Source: Clostridium sp.
Lineage (GTDB): Bacteria > Bacteroidota > Bacteroidia > Bacteroidales > Muribaculaceae
Length of the DNA: 64,000 bases
Assembly (NCBI GenBank): GCA_023666615.1
Contig: JAMPBQ010000003.1
Coordinates: forward strand, 1-64,000
Direction of reading: 5' to 3'
The position numbers were made by a program, and so were the translations under genes. This document shows, in pieces, positions 50,768 to 60,306 of the stretch (the stretch's first letter is position 1; each line of letters opens with the position of its first letter). Below the pieces are notes generated by a model that did no database searches, was not told where the DNA came from, and saw only the letters and a list, made by a program, of their open reading frames with translations.

Positions 50768-53329
50768 TTAAATCCAGCGCGTGTAAGCGAAATCTTGGCG
50801 GTGGGGCAGGTTGGGGTTCTTGGGATAGAGGCGGAAGCCGTAGCGGAATACGCCTGGGTCCGTGGCCTGATCCTTGAGCTCGTACGTCAGCACGTTGCCT
50901 TCTTCCTTCACAACCTTGAATTGGCGGGTCTTCCAAAGAGTCTCCTCGCCATTCTCCTGCTTGTAGCTCAGCATTTCCAATCCAAGGTCCTTGCCGATGC
51001 CATTGGTGTCGATGATGGCCTTGATTGTAAATGTTTGGCCTGTAACTCCGGCGTTTTCGTTGGTAGTGTCCGTATTTTGGATGTCGAACACCTTGATGCC
51101 ATCCCACTTGGAGGCAACGCTCTCCTTCCAGTCCACAATCTCCTTAGCGAGCTTATTGTCGTTGGCCGCAAGCTTGGCGCTGCGCTTTGCCTCGGGCTCG
51201 TAGAAGCGTACGATGTAGTCTTCAATCATGCGTTGCATAGTGAAGTGGGGCGCGATATCGCCGATAGAGCGCTTGATGTATTGAATCCACTCGGGAGAAT
51301 ATCCCTTTGAGTTCTTTGCGAAATAGAGGGGGATTATCTCGTTTTCAAGCATTGAGTAGATTGTGGCGGCGTCAAGGCGGTCCTGTTGAGCCTGGTCGGT
51401 AAAGGTGCGCTTGTCGGTGAGGGCCCAGCCGGCCTTTTCGTTGAAGCGGTAGCCTTCATACCACCAGCCGTCGAGCACTGAGAAGTTGAGCACGCCGTTC
51501 ATCTCAGCCTTTTCGCCGGATGTGCCGGATGCCTCAAGCGGACGGGTGGGGGTGTTGAGCCAAATGTCTACGCCGGTGACGAGGCGCTTGGCCACAATCA
51601 TATTGTAGTCCTCAAGGAAGATGATCTTGCCGAGGAATTGAGGCATGCGGGAAATCTCCATGATTCGCTTGATCAGGCCTTGGCCTGCGCCGTCGGCGGG
51701 GTGTGCCTTGCCCGAGAATACGAACTGAACGGGGAATTGAGGATTGTTTACGATCTTATCGAGGCGATCAAGGTCAGTGAAGAGAAGGTGCGCGCGCTTG
51801 TAGGTGGCGAATCGGCGGGCGAAGCCAATGATTAGCGCGTTGGGGTTGATCTTGTCAAGGATGCTCATCACGGCGGAGGGGTCGCCCTGGTTGGCGAGCC
51901 ACTTTGCCTTGAAGTCGCGGCGAACAAAGTTGATGAACTTATTCTTGAGCATTACGCGCATGTTCCAGATTTGCTCATCTGTGCATTTGAAGATGCCTTC
52001 CCATGCCTTTGTGTCGCTTTGGTGCGTGAACACTTGCTTGCCGAGGTGCTTGGTGTAGAATTCCTTCCATTCCGAAGCGGCCCATGTGGGCATGTGTACG
52101 CCGTTGGTTACATACCCTACGTGGCTTTCCTGCCAGCTGTAGCCCTTCCAAATGCCGGCGAACATCTTCTTTGAAACCTCGCCGTGGAGCCAGCTTACGC
52201 CGTTGGCCTCCTGGCATGTGTTCAGGGCGAATACGCTCATTGAGAAGCGATCGTTGGTGTTGGGGTTTTCACGGCCCATGTTCATAAGGTCGTTCCAGCT
52301 GATGCCTAGCTTTGCGGGATATTCGCCCATGTATTTGCCAAACAGTCCTTCATCGAAATAGTCGTGGCCTGCGGGCACGGGAGTGTGTACGGTGTAGAGG
52401 GAAGATGCGCGCACGAGCTCAAGAGCTACGTTGAACGTCAGGCCATCCTGCACGTAGTCCACAAGGCGCTGCAGGTTGAGCAGGGCGGCGTGGCCTTCAT
52501 TGGCGTGGTATAGTTGGGTCTTGATGCCAAGCTTCTTCAGCATGAGAATGCCGCCGATGCCAAGGAGATACTCTTGCTTGATGCGGTTTTCCCAGTCGCC
52601 GCCGTAGAGCTGGTGGGTGATCTGGCGATCCCACTCGCTGTTCATATCGAAGTCGGTGTCCATCAGATAGAGCTTCATGCGGCCTACGTTTACGCGCCAT
52701 ACGTGGCTGTAAACCACGCGTCCGGGGTAAGGCACCTCAAGAATCATGGGGCGGCCGTTCTTGTCCATCACTTGCTCAATCGGCAGCTGGTTGAAGTTCT
52801 GGGGCTCATAGTTGGCTATCTGCTGGCCGTCAACGCTCAGGCTCTGAGTGAAATAGCCGTAGCGGTATAGGAAGCCGACTGCGGTCATGTCAACGCGGCT
52901 GTCTGATGCTTGCTTGATATAGTCGCCTGCGAGGACGCCAAGGCCGCCGGAATAAATCTTCAGGCAGTTGCACAGTCCATACTCCATTGAGAAGTAAGAA
53001 ACTGAGGGGATGTCGTCGCGCATGGACTGATCCATGTATTCTTTGAAATCAGCGTATACCTTTTGCATGCGTGCTATAAGGTCTTTGTCGGCCATCACTT
53101 CCTTCAGGCGCTCTGATGAGAGCTGCTGCAGGAGCATCACAGGGTTTTCGCCTGTAGAGCGCCACAGGTCAGGGTTTAGATCGCGGAAGAGGGCCTTTGC
53201 TTCGCTGTTCCACACCCACCACAGATTGCGGGCCATTTCCTCAAGGGGCTTAAGCGCGGTGGGGAGCTCGGCCTTAACAGTAATGTCACGCCATACGGGT
53301 GCATTAGTGTTGCTTACGGGGAGTTTCAT
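50768..53329 (-). CDS. glgP: Glycogen/alpha-glucan phosphorylase (GT35)
   Basis: An 853-residue phosphorylase that releases glucose-1-phosphate from glycogen. The N-terminal DUF3417-type part contains [19 protein letters not shown]; the active-site region has [24 protein letters not shown], and the PLP-binding Lys in [15 protein letters not shown]. The last 100 residues form a beta-rich domain that is common in the Bacteroidetes form. It lies 61 bases downstream of the glycogen synthase gene, so storage and breakdown are in one operon. Confidence 0.95.
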   Translation of the reverse strand: MKLPVSNTNAPVWRDITVKAELPTALKPLEEMARNLWWVWNSEAKALFRDLNPDLWRSTGENPVMLLQQLSSERLKEVMADKDLIARMQKVYADFKEYMDQSMRDDIPSVSYFSMEYGLCNCLKIYSGGLGVLAGDYIKQASDSRVDMTAVGFLYRYGYFTQSLSVDGQQIANYEPQNFNQLPIEQVMDKNGRPMILEVPYPGRVVYSHVWRVNVGRMKLYLMDTDFDMNSEWDRQITHQLYGGDWENRIKQEYLLGIGGILMLKKLGIKTQLYHANEGHAALLNLQRLVDYVQDGLTFNVALELVRASSLYTVHTPVPAGHDYFDEGLFGKYMGEYPAKLGISWNDLMNMGRENPNTNDRFSMSVFALNTCQEANGVSWLHGEVSKKMFAGIWKGYSWQESHVGYVTNGVHMPTWAASEWKEFYTKHLGKQVFTHQSDTKAWEGIFKCTDEQIWNMRVMLKNKFINFVRRDFKAKWLANQGDPSAVMSILDKINPNALIIGFARRFATYKRAHLLFTDLDRLDKIVNNPQFPVQFVFSGKAHPADGAGQGLIKRIMEISRMPQFLGKIIFLEDYNMIVAKRLVTGVDIWLNTPTRPLEASGTSGEKAEMNGVLNFSVLDGWWYEGYRFNEKAGWALTDKRTFTDQAQQDRLDAATIYSMLENEIIPLYFAKNSKGYSPEWIQYIKRSIGDIAPHFTMQRMIEDYIVRFYEPEAKRSAKLAANDNKLAKEIVDWKESVASKWDGIKVFDIQNTDTTNENAGVTGQTFTIKAIIDTNGIGKDLGLEMLSYKQENGEETLWKTRQFKVVKEEGNVLTYELKDQATDPGVFRYGFRLYPKNPNLPHRQDFAYTRWI

Positions 53330-53390
53330 AATTGTTTATTATTGGTTTTTGTTTTCGTTATTTATTTTTCGGCATGCGAGGGTTGTTGCG

Positions 53391-55049
53391 TCAGAATTGA
53401 TTGCGGTGCGTTTCGTTTTCAATCGCAATTGCGTATGCCTTATCGTAATACTTAATGAAATAGGTCCAAGAAGCCTTTTTGGCTGTGCGCTGCGCGGCTT
53501 TGCGCACCTCGTTCAGCTCAACCTCGGGCGCGTCGACCAGCTCCTTTAGGTCCACGGCAATGGCCTCTTTCACCTCATCGTAGTTGTAATCGCCGCGGTG
53601 CTCTACCTTCACTCCGCAATCCTTGAAGGAATTTTTGAATGTGTCAAGCACCCATTGCCCAAATCCGGAAAGCGAAGTGGTGATTGTGGGCACGCCGAAG
53701 GCCACGCTCTCAAGCGGCGTATAGCCCCAAGGCTCGTAGTACGAGGGGAAGACTGTGGCGTCAAGCCCGGGTAGAAGATCGTAATAAGGCTTGTTGAAGA
53801 TGCCGTCATCGCCATTGAGATAGCATGGCACGTATATCATTGACGCGCGGCTTTCTTCAGCGTTGGCGAATCCAATCTGGCGTATGCGGCAGATTATGCT
53901 GTCGTCATATGGGTTATTGATTTCATGCGTGATTATAGGCTCCGGCAGACGCTTGCGCTCGCCATTTGCGATGGCGCTTTGCAGGTCGGCCCTGGGGCCT
54001 TTCACCCAAGCCGGCACCATCACCAAAGCCAGTATTTTCCTCATTGGGTCAATGTCGCCCAGGCGAGAGATGGCGTCAAGATACAAGTCAATGCCTTTGT
54101 TGCGGTACTCGCATCGGCCGGAAGTGGCGATAATGAATGTATCGTCGCCGTATTCATTGCCTGTAAGGGCGGATGCCGCGTCAAGTATGGCTTTGCGCGC
54201 GTTTGCCCGGGCCTGCGCGTATTTTGCCTTCGCCGGCACGAAATTCTCTTCGAATCCGTTGGGAGTGACCACGTCAGGCTTGCGGCCAAGAAGCTGTTGG
54301 CATTCGCGCGCCGTCACTTCGCTCACAGTCGTGAAGCAGTCAGCCTGCCATGCCGCGGTCTTTTCCAGCGAGTGCTTGGCCTCCATATTAAGCTCGGCGG
54401 CCATTTGGTCGCCGTTGTATCCTTCGAGGTAATCGTAAAGCGGCTTCCCGTTTCCGCATATGCTGCGGCCAATGCATGTGGCGTGCGTTGTGAAAACCGT
54501 TGCCACTTCGGGGATGGCGTTCTTAACGTAAAGAAGGGCCATGCCGGTGGTCCATTCGTCAAAATGGGCGATCACGCGCTTGCCTTTGCGTGCTCCGAAA
54601 TGCTCCGCCAGGCTCTCAATCACCACGCCGGCGGCATGGGAGAAGGCGCATGCTTCGCCGTAATCGCCGTAAGCATGCAGGGAATCAACGCCGTACAGCT
54701 GCCACATGCGGCCGTAAAAGTCATTGTTGACGGCGTACATGCCCTTAAAGTCAATGAGTATGGCTATTGGCTTGCCGGGAATCTCCCAGCGGCCGACACG
54801 CACTTTTACGTCGTTCGGGAGATTCAGGAATTTGCGCCAATCTTTAAGCAATGTCTTAGACTCGACAAAATAAGGTGATGGATTTGTGTCAGACCAAACG
54901 TCGGGGCCGATGAATATAACCTTATCTTTAAAGGATTTCTGAAGCGTTTTCGCCTTGGTCGAGAGCACAGTGTAGATTCCGCCCACTTTGTTGCAGACCT
55001 CCCAGCTGGTCTCTATCAATAAGTCAAACTCCAAAGTCGAATTATCCAT
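53391..55049 (-). CDS. Glycogen synthase, GT3 (eukaryote-like) family
   Basis: A 552-residue GT-B enzyme of family GT3 rather than the bacterial GT5 GlgA. It starts LLIETSWEVCNKVGGIYTVL, then FHFDEW-type AHFDEWTTGMALLYVK, FTTHATCIGRSI, and the C-terminal donor region FPSYYEPWGYTPLESVAFG with E-x7-E. It elongates alpha-1,4-glucan from a nucleotide-glucose. GT3 synthases are typical of Bacteroidales. It is followed by glgP. Confidence 0.93.
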   Translation of the reverse strand: MDNSTLEFDLLIETSWEVCNKVGGIYTVLSTKAKTLQKSFKDKVIFIGPDVWSDTNPSPYFVESKTLLKDWRKFLNLPNDVKVRVGRWEIPGKPIAILIDFKGMYAVNNDFYGRMWQLYGVDSLHAYGDYGEACAFSHAAGVVIESLAEHFGARKGKRVIAHFDEWTTGMALLYVKNAIPEVATVFTTHATCIGRSICGNGKPLYDYLEGYNGDQMAAELNMEAKHSLEKTAAWQADCFTTVSEVTARECQQLLGRKPDVVTPNGFEENFVPAKAKYAQARANARKAILDAASALTGNEYGDDTFIIATSGRCEYRNKGIDLYLDAISRLGDIDPMRKILALVMVPAWVKGPRADLQSAIANGERKRLPEPIITHEINNPYDDSIICRIRQIGFANAEESRASMIYVPCYLNGDDGIFNKPYYDLLPGLDATVFPSYYEPWGYTPLESVAFGVPTITTSLSGFGQWVLDTFKNSFKDCGVKVEHRGDYNYDEVKEAIAVDLKELVDAPEVELNEVRKAAQRTAKKASWTYFIKYYDKAYAIAIENETHRNQF

Positions 55050-55079
55050 ATATCTATGATAGATTTCTAATTTTCAGCG

Positions 55080-55111
55080 CAAAGGTAGCAATATTTTCTG
55101 AATCTACCAAA
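55080..55111 (-). promoter_or_regulatory. Promoter of the glycogen synthase-phosphorylase operon
   Basis: TTTG (55108-55111), 20 bases, TACCTTTG (55080-55087) on the minus strand: both boxes are perfect. Transcription should start about 25 bases before the synthase ATG. Confidence 0.8.
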
Positions 55112-55185
55112 AGCGTTAATTATTAATGCAAATTCATCGGCATAATTTAGCTTTGTTTGATTATGCTCCAAGCCAAAATATCGCC

Positions 55186-55239
55186 ATAAAAAGCCAAGGC
55201 GAGAATCAGCCGCGCAGGCGGTGATTCTCATCCTTGGCC
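55186..55239 (-). terminator. Intrinsic terminator after yihA
   Basis: A long stem, 55193-55212 with 55218-55238 (GCCAAGG...GAGAATCA paired with TGATTCTC...CCTTGGC), followed by five T on the minus strand. It ends the long radA-to-yihA run 20 bases after the stop. Confidence 0.8.
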
Positions 55240-55259
55240 ATAGGGGGTAGCGGGGCGTG

Positions 55260-56081
55260 TCAGATGCCTTCTGTGTGCGGGTTGAAGTCAAGAGTGCATG
55301 TGCGCTGCTTCACTTCCTTGGAGGTCACTTCCTCATTGTCTGAGTTGTCAACGGCAGCCCCTGGATAGTTCTTCTCAGCATTGTTTTGGACCTTTTCGTC
55401 CTGCGCTTTGCTTTTTTCAGATTTTGTTTCCATATCTTCATCTTTTTTGTTAGTCGGGAATTTCTGCGCGGGCGCTTCTTCCAGCAAAGGCAGTTTGTTC
55501 ATTTCGTCGATATACCCCAACAGCTCATCGCGTCCGGCTCCGGTTTGCGACGATGTCACGAAGATGGGGGGAAGCTCTTCCCATTGCTCCAATAGGCTTT
55601 CGCAATACTTTGCCACATTGGCGTTTGCCTCCTGTTTTCCGAGCTTGTCGGTCTTTGTGAATACGATGCTGAACGGCACCTCGTTCTCGGCCAGCCACTC
55701 CATAAAAGCCAGGTCAACCTTTTGGGGCTCGAGCCTGGAGTCGATCAGAAGGAATAAGTTGGTCATTTGCTGGCGCTCAAGAATATATGACCTTATCATG
55801 GCGTCAAGCTTCGCAAGGTCTTTCTTGCTTCGGGCGGCATAGCCGTAGCCCGGGAGGTCAACTATATACCAGCTGTCATTGATCAGAAAGTGGTTTATGA
55901 GCATGGTTTTTCCCGGCGTGGCCGAAGTCATGGCCAGGCCTTTGCGCTTGGTGAGCATATTGATGAGTGACGATTTGCCCACGTTGCTTCGTCCAATGAA
56001 CGCATATTCATGCATCTTTGTGGCCGGAGCCTTTTGCACATCGGCGGCGCTTCCCGCGAATTTTGCTTCTTTGATGGTCAT
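55260..56081 (-). CDS. yihA: Ribosome biogenesis GTPase YihA/YsxC (EngB)
   Basis: A 273-residue GTPase needed for large ribosomal subunit assembly. Motifs: G1 [15 protein letters not shown]2 TPGKT, G3 DLPGYGYA, G4 [10 protein letters not shown]5 TSSQTG. The GTPase core ends near residue 205; the family is about 200 residues. The extra tail of about 70 residues (from [16 protein letters not shown] on) is highly charged, low in complexity and looks disordered. Its role is unknown. Confidence 0.94.
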   Translation of the reverse strand: MTIKEAKFAGSAADVQKAPATKMHEYAFIGRSNVGKSSLINMLTKRKGLAMTSATPGKTMLINHFLINDSWYIVDLPGYGYAARSKKDLAKLDAMIRSYILERQQMTNLFLLIDSRLEPQKVDLAFMEWLAENEVPFSIVFTKTDKLGKQEANANVAKYCESLLEQWEELPPIFVTSSQTGAGRDELLGYIDEMNKLPLLEEAPAQKFPTNKKDEDMETKSEKSKAQDEKVQNNAEKNYPGAAVDNSDNEEVTSKEVKQRTCTLDFNPHTEGI

Positions 56082-56134
56082 AATTCTCGCTGTCTTAACT
56101 CTTAATTAACAATCAAGATATGGATATGGTTCAA

Positions 56135-56920
56135 TTATTGATAATGGGGATCGAATATCTGGTTGAGGAGATGGGCCAGACGAAGGCCACCCCGTAGGAA
56201 TTGCTGCTCGATCACCGGAGTGAACATGTTCACGTAATCGTAAGAGATCTTCACTCCCGCGGGCGATTCCTTGTAGACATCGCGGCTGATGGCGTATGTC
56301 TCGCGGCACCAGTCGCCGATGTTGCCGGCGATGATGGCTTCTTCCTCCGCGGGCGTGGCGCGGTCCACTTGCTGCTGCCATTCGGTATAGCTCCAGTCAT
56401 GGGCGCTCTTTACGATTGACCCGTCCCATACGCTGTGCAGGTTATTGTCGCGGCCAAAGTAATTGACCTTGATTTTGTTTCCGCCCAGGTCGGTCTGGCG
56501 TCCCATGTGCATGGGCTGGTGCATGTCGCCCAAAAGGTGTATGAGGATTTTCAGCGCCAAAGCGGATTCCTCGGGGGAGAGAGTGCCGCTTTTCAGCTTC
56601 GACGCTTGGTCAATGGCGGCCAATTCGATGTCTCCCTTGGGATGCCGGGCCATTTCATCGTAAGTGACGCCATCGTTGGTGTTCTTATAATGCCAGGTTG
56701 ACGTATAGCTGTATTCGGGGGTATGGCTGGCGTTGTCGAGCCAATTGGCCCAATAGACCATTGATTTGCCCTGAAGGATTGAGTCAACGGCATGGCGAGT
56801 CGTCTCGGTCAGGTGGTTTTCGGCGATATAGGCCGTTACGTCATGTCCTTTTTGCGACCACGAGAAGGCCGATAGGGAAATGGCGCATGAAAGGATCGAT
56901 GCGAATATTTTGCGTTTCAT
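56135..56920 (-). CDS. S1/P1 nuclease family protein, secreted
   Basis: A 261-residue zinc-dependent phosphodiesterase. The signal peptide ends at SLSAFS, so the mature protein would start with the Trp of WSQKGHDVTAY. That N-terminal Trp is a zinc ligand in this family. Further ligands lie in DNASHTPEY, LIHLLGDMHQPMHMG and LHSVWDG. It should cut single-stranded nucleic acid or 3' nucleotides in the periplasm. It lies 34 bases after ridA and 53 before yihA. Confidence 0.93.
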   Translation of the reverse strand: MKRKIFASILSCAISLSAFSWSQKGHDVTAYIAENHLTETTRHAVDSILQGKSMVYWANWLDNASHTPEYSYTSTWHYKNTNDGVTYDEMARHPKGDIELAAIDQASKLKSGTLSPEESALALKILIHLLGDMHQPMHMGRQTDLGGNKIKVNYFGRDNNLHSVWDGSIVKSAHDWSYTEWQQQVDRATPAEEEAIIAGNIGDWCRETYAISRDVYKESPAGVKISYDYVNMFTPVIEQQFLRGGLRLAHLLNQIFDPHYQ

Positions 56921-56954
56921 TGTAAATGGCGTGTGGGTATTTGAGAATTTTTGA

Positions 56955-57329
56955 TTAGCGTGCGGCGATAACCTCGATTTCCACCTTAGCGCCCTTGGGA
57001 AGGGTCTTTACCGCCACGGCTGAGCGAGCGGGATAGGGGCTGCTGAAGCATGATTCATACACGGCGTTCATAGCCGCGAAATCACCCATATCTGCAAGGA
57101 AAACTGTGGTTTTGACTACGTTGGCCAGTGTTAGCCCTGCCGCCTCAAGCACAGCCTTGACATTGGCCAAAGATTGCGCGGACTGCGAGCTGACGTCCTC
57201 GGGCATTGCGCCGGTGGCGGGGTCGATGGGGAGCTGACCGGAGACGAATGCGAAGGCGCCGGCGTCGATGGCTTGGCTGTACGGGCCTATTGCGGCTGGG
57301 GCATTGTTGGAGGTGATCGGTTGTTTCAT
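56955..57329 (-). CDS. ridA: RidA family reactive intermediate deaminase
   Basis: A 124-residue RidA/YjgF protein that hydrolyses 2-aminoacrylate and related enamines. It contains APAAIGPYSQAIDAG, FVSGQLPIDPATG, and the substrate-binding Arg in YPARSAVAVKTLPKGAKVE. Full length; located in an operon with FAD oxidoreductase and nuclease genes. Confidence 0.95.
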   Translation of the reverse strand: MKQPITSNNAPAAIGPYSQAIDAGAFAFVSGQLPIDPATGAMPEDVSSQSAQSLANVKAVLEAAGLTLANVVKTTVFLADMGDFAAMNAVYESCFSSPYPARSAVAVKTLPKGAKVEIEVIAAR

Positions 57330-57360
57330 AAGGATATGATTTTAGATTTTTGTAGTGAAT

Positions 57361-58935
57361 TTATTTTGTGTTCAGCTGTTCGGCCAGGGCTGTGGCGCAG
57401 CGTTCGCCATCTATGGCCGCGCTGGCTATTCCTCCGGCGTAGCCGGCCCCTTCGCCGCAAGGGTATAAGCCCTGGATTGTTGCATGCTGGAGAGTGGCAT
57501 TGTCCCTAATGATGCGCACGGGGGAGGACGTGCGAGTTTCATTTCCAACTACAATGGCTTCGGGGGTCACATAGCCCTTGTATTTTTTCCCGAAATCGGC
57601 GAAGGCGCCCTGCAGGCGCTTGGCCACCATTATGGGGAGAAGTCTTTCCAGCTGGCCCGGGTGTATTCCCGCGGTGTAGGATGATTTTGGCAGCGTTTCT
57701 GATTCCTTGCCTTCGATAAAGTCGGTGAGCCTCTGCGCGGGTGCGTTTTGGGTGCCGTCACCCGAGTGTGAGAAGAAGCTTTTTTCGATGCTTCTTTGGA
57801 ATTTCATCATTTTCAGCGGGTCGTCGCCGGGCAAGTCTTCAGGAAGCACCTCCACCACAATGCCGGAATTGGCCCATTGCGTGCCGCGGTTGCTTGGCGA
57901 CATTCCGTTTACCACCATGAGGCCGGGCTCGTTGGTAGCGGGTATGATATAGCCGCCGGGGCACATGCAAAATGAATAGACGGCCCTGTCGTCTACGCGT
58001 GTAAGCAAGCTGTATTCCGCGGGCGGGAGATGCTTTCCGCGGCCTTTGGGAGAATGATAGAATATGCTGTCGATTAGGGCTTGAGGATGCTCTACCCTCA
58101 CGCCTACGGCAATGCCTTTTGCCTCCATCCCCACGCCTTTTTCCTTCAGCATGCTGTAGACGTCGCGCGCGGAATGGCCGGTGGCCAAAATCACGGGGCC
58201 ATGGAAAGCATGGGCATTTCCCTCGCTGTCCACGGCTTCAACGCCCTGGCATTTGCCGTGGTCTATCAATAGTGAATCAACCCTTTCGCCAAAATGCACC
58301 TCGCCTCCGCAGTCAATGATGGTTTGCCGCATAGCCTTTATCACTCCCGGGAGCTTGTCGCTGCCAATATGCGGATGCGCATCGGCCAAAATATCGGGGT
58401 TGGCGCCATGTTGTACGAAGATATTCAGCACCTTCTCCACTGATCCCCTTTTCTTGCTGCGTGTATACAATTTTCCGTCTGAGAACGCGCCGGCGCCGCC
58501 CTCGCCAAAGCAATAATTGCTGTTGGGGTCTACTTTCCCTTCGCGGCTGATGGCCGCGAGGTCGGTGCGACGGTTGTCTACGTCTTTGCCTCTTTCAAGA
58601 AGTATGGGCTTTATGCCAAGCTCGATTAGCCGCAGCGCGGCGAAAAGGCCCGCCGGGCCGGCGCCTACTACGATAGCCTGCTTGGCCTCTGGGGCAAGAG
58701 GCTTGTATTCTACGGGCTGGGCCTGCGACAATGTCTCGTCGATTTCGTCTATGTGTGCTGTGATGGTAAGATTCACCATCACTTGGCGCTGGCGAGCGTC
58801 GATTGAGCGCCGGTTGATGTCTATTCTCTTTATGCGGTTTACGTCAACGTCAAGGGCCGTAGATGCTTCTATCTTCAGCCTTAGCTCGTCATAGGCCTGC
58901 TCAGGCTTGAGGCGGAGCTGCAATTGATTTGTCAT
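57361..58935 (-). CDS. FAD-dependent oxidoreductase (COG2509-like)
   Basis: A 524-residue flavoprotein. An N-terminal small domain (residues 1-85) precedes the FAD-binding loop VVGAGPAGLFAALRLIE, then NSNYCFGEGGAGAFSDGKLY, and a late PCGEGAGYAGGI segment that closes the FAD site. This arrangement matches the broadly conserved family of uncharacterised NAD(P)/FAD-dependent dehydrogenases. Its start overlaps the MATE gene by 35 bases; the N-terminus fits the family, so this start is kept. Confidence 0.9.
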   Translation of the reverse strand: MTNQLQLRLKPEQAYDELRLKIEASTALDVDVNRIKRIDINRRSIDARQRQVMVNLTITAHIDEIDETLSQAQPVEYKPLAPEAKQAIVVGAGPAGLFAALRLIELGIKPILLERGKDVDNRRTDLAAISREGKVDPNSNYCFGEGGAGAFSDGKLYTRSKKRGSVEKVLNIFVQHGANPDILADAHPHIGSDKLPGVIKAMRQTIIDCGGEVHFGERVDSLLIDHGKCQGVEAVDSEGNAHAFHGPVILATGHSARDVYSMLKEKGVGMEAKGIAVGVRVEHPQALIDSIFYHSPKGRGKHLPPAEYSLLTRVDDRAVYSFCMCPGGYIIPATNEPGLMVVNGMSPSNRGTQWANSGIVVEVLPEDLPGDDPLKMMKFQRSIEKSFFSHSGDGTQNAPAQRLTDFIEGKESETLPKSSYTAGIHPGQLERLLPIMVAKRLQGAFADFGKKYKGYVTPEAIVVGNETRTSSPVRIIRDNATLQHATIQGLYPCGEGAGYAGGIASAAIDGERCATALAEQLNTK

Positions 58936-60295
58936 ATTTCTTAATGAATTTGCTGTTGTAAATGATAAGAACGGTAAGGGCTAGGACAAACGCGAGGAAG
59001 TCGCTGCCAACCATGCCCGCCCAGACGCCGTCTACGCCCCAATATTTGGGGAGAATCCACAGGAGGGGCAGGAGGAATATCAGCTGGCGCGTCAGGGATA
59101 GCGCAATGGAAAGTTTTGGCTTGCCTATGCTTTGGAAGAAGTTCTGGATCACGACTTGCACGCCTACGACAGGATAGATGATGAAGTAGATGCGATACGC
59201 GCGTCGGGCCATGTCGATCATGGTCTGGTCTGTGGTGAACATTCTTGATAGGTCGTCGGGTATGGCCTCTGTCAATATCCAGCCTACAGCTGTTATGGCC
59301 AGTCCGCACCATATGCCTTTCATAAGGGTGGACTTTACGCGCTGGATGTTTCCGGCGCCCATGTTGTAGCCAAGTATGGGCTGCATGCCTTGGGTAACGC
59401 CGAAGACTATCATGACGAAGAACATGGTGGTGCGGTTGAGGATGCCGTACGCGCCAACGGCAATGTCGCCGTATTCCCCGGCCGTGGAAAGCAATGATTT
59501 ATTGATGAATATCACCACAAGGCATGCGCAGCAGTTCATAAGGAAGGGCGACATGCCGATTGAGTAGATGCGCTTGATCACCATTGGATTGAAGAATCCG
59601 CATGAGAAGTCGAAATGAACATAGCTCTTCTTCGACATAAAATGGCTGAGCACCCAGACGAAGGCCACCGCCTGCCCGCAAATGGTGGCCCATGCCGCGC
59701 CGGCGATTCCCCATTCAAACTTGAAGATGAAGAGCGGAGCCAGCACAATGTTGACGGCCACGGATATCAAGGCCGAGTACATGGCCTTTCGCGGATAGCC
59801 GGTGGCTCTCATCAGATTGTTGAGGCCAATGAATATGTATGAAATCGGAGTGCCGATTAGGATTACCCTTATGAACTCCCTGGCAAAGGGGAGTGTGGCG
59901 TCGGTGGCTCCGAAAAGTCGAAGTATGGGGTCCATAAATATGAATGCCAGGCCGCCGAACACTATTGAATGGATTATGCACAGGAGCATCACGGTGTTCA
60001 GGGTCTCCGTGGCCCTTTTGAGATTCTTTTGTCCAAGGAAAATAGAACTGATTGTAGCGCCGCCGACGGCCACGAGCGTGCAGAAGCCTATCACGAGATT
60101 CATCAGCGGGAACGTTATGGCCAGGCCGGCTATGGCCATTGGGCCTACGCCTTGGCCAATGAAAATGCTGTCCACGATGTTGTAGACTGACGTGGCCACA
60201 CTGGCTATGATGGCTGGCACGGAATATTGCACAAGGAGCTTGCCGATGCTCTCTGTGCCGAGGCTCTGCGGAGATGTATTGTTTTGCTTGGGCAT
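58901..60295 (-). CDS. MATE family efflux transporter
   Basis: A 464-residue protein with 12 helices, starting SIGKLLVQYSVPAIIASVAT and containing GQGVGPMAIAGLAITFP. It should export cationic compounds in exchange for Na+ or H+. It lies 11 bases after the YihY gene and overlaps the FAD oxidoreductase. Confidence 0.93.
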   Translation of the reverse strand: MPKQNNTSPQSLGTESIGKLLVQYSVPAIIASVATSVYNIVDSIFIGQGVGPMAIAGLAITFPLMNLVIGFCTLVAVGGATISSIFLGQKNLKRATETLNTVMLLCIIHSIVFGGLAFIFMDPILRLFGATDATLPFAREFIRVILIGTPISYIFIGLNNLMRATGYPRKAMYSALISVAVNIVLAPLFIFKFEWGIAGAAWATICGQAVAFVWVLSHFMSKKSYVHFDFSCGFFNPMVIKRIYSIGMSPFLMNCCACLVVIFINKSLLSTAGEYGDIAVGAYGILNRTTMFFVMIVFGVTQGMQPILGYNMGAGNIQRVKSTLMKGIWCGLAITAVGWILTEAIPDDLSRMFTTDQTMIDMARRAYRIYFIIYPVVGVQVVIQNFFQSIGKPKLSIALSLTRQLIFLLPLLWILPKYWGVDGVWAGMVGSDFLAFVLALTVLIIYNSKFIKKYDKSIAAPPQA

Positions 60296-60306
60296 GTTGG
60301 CGATTT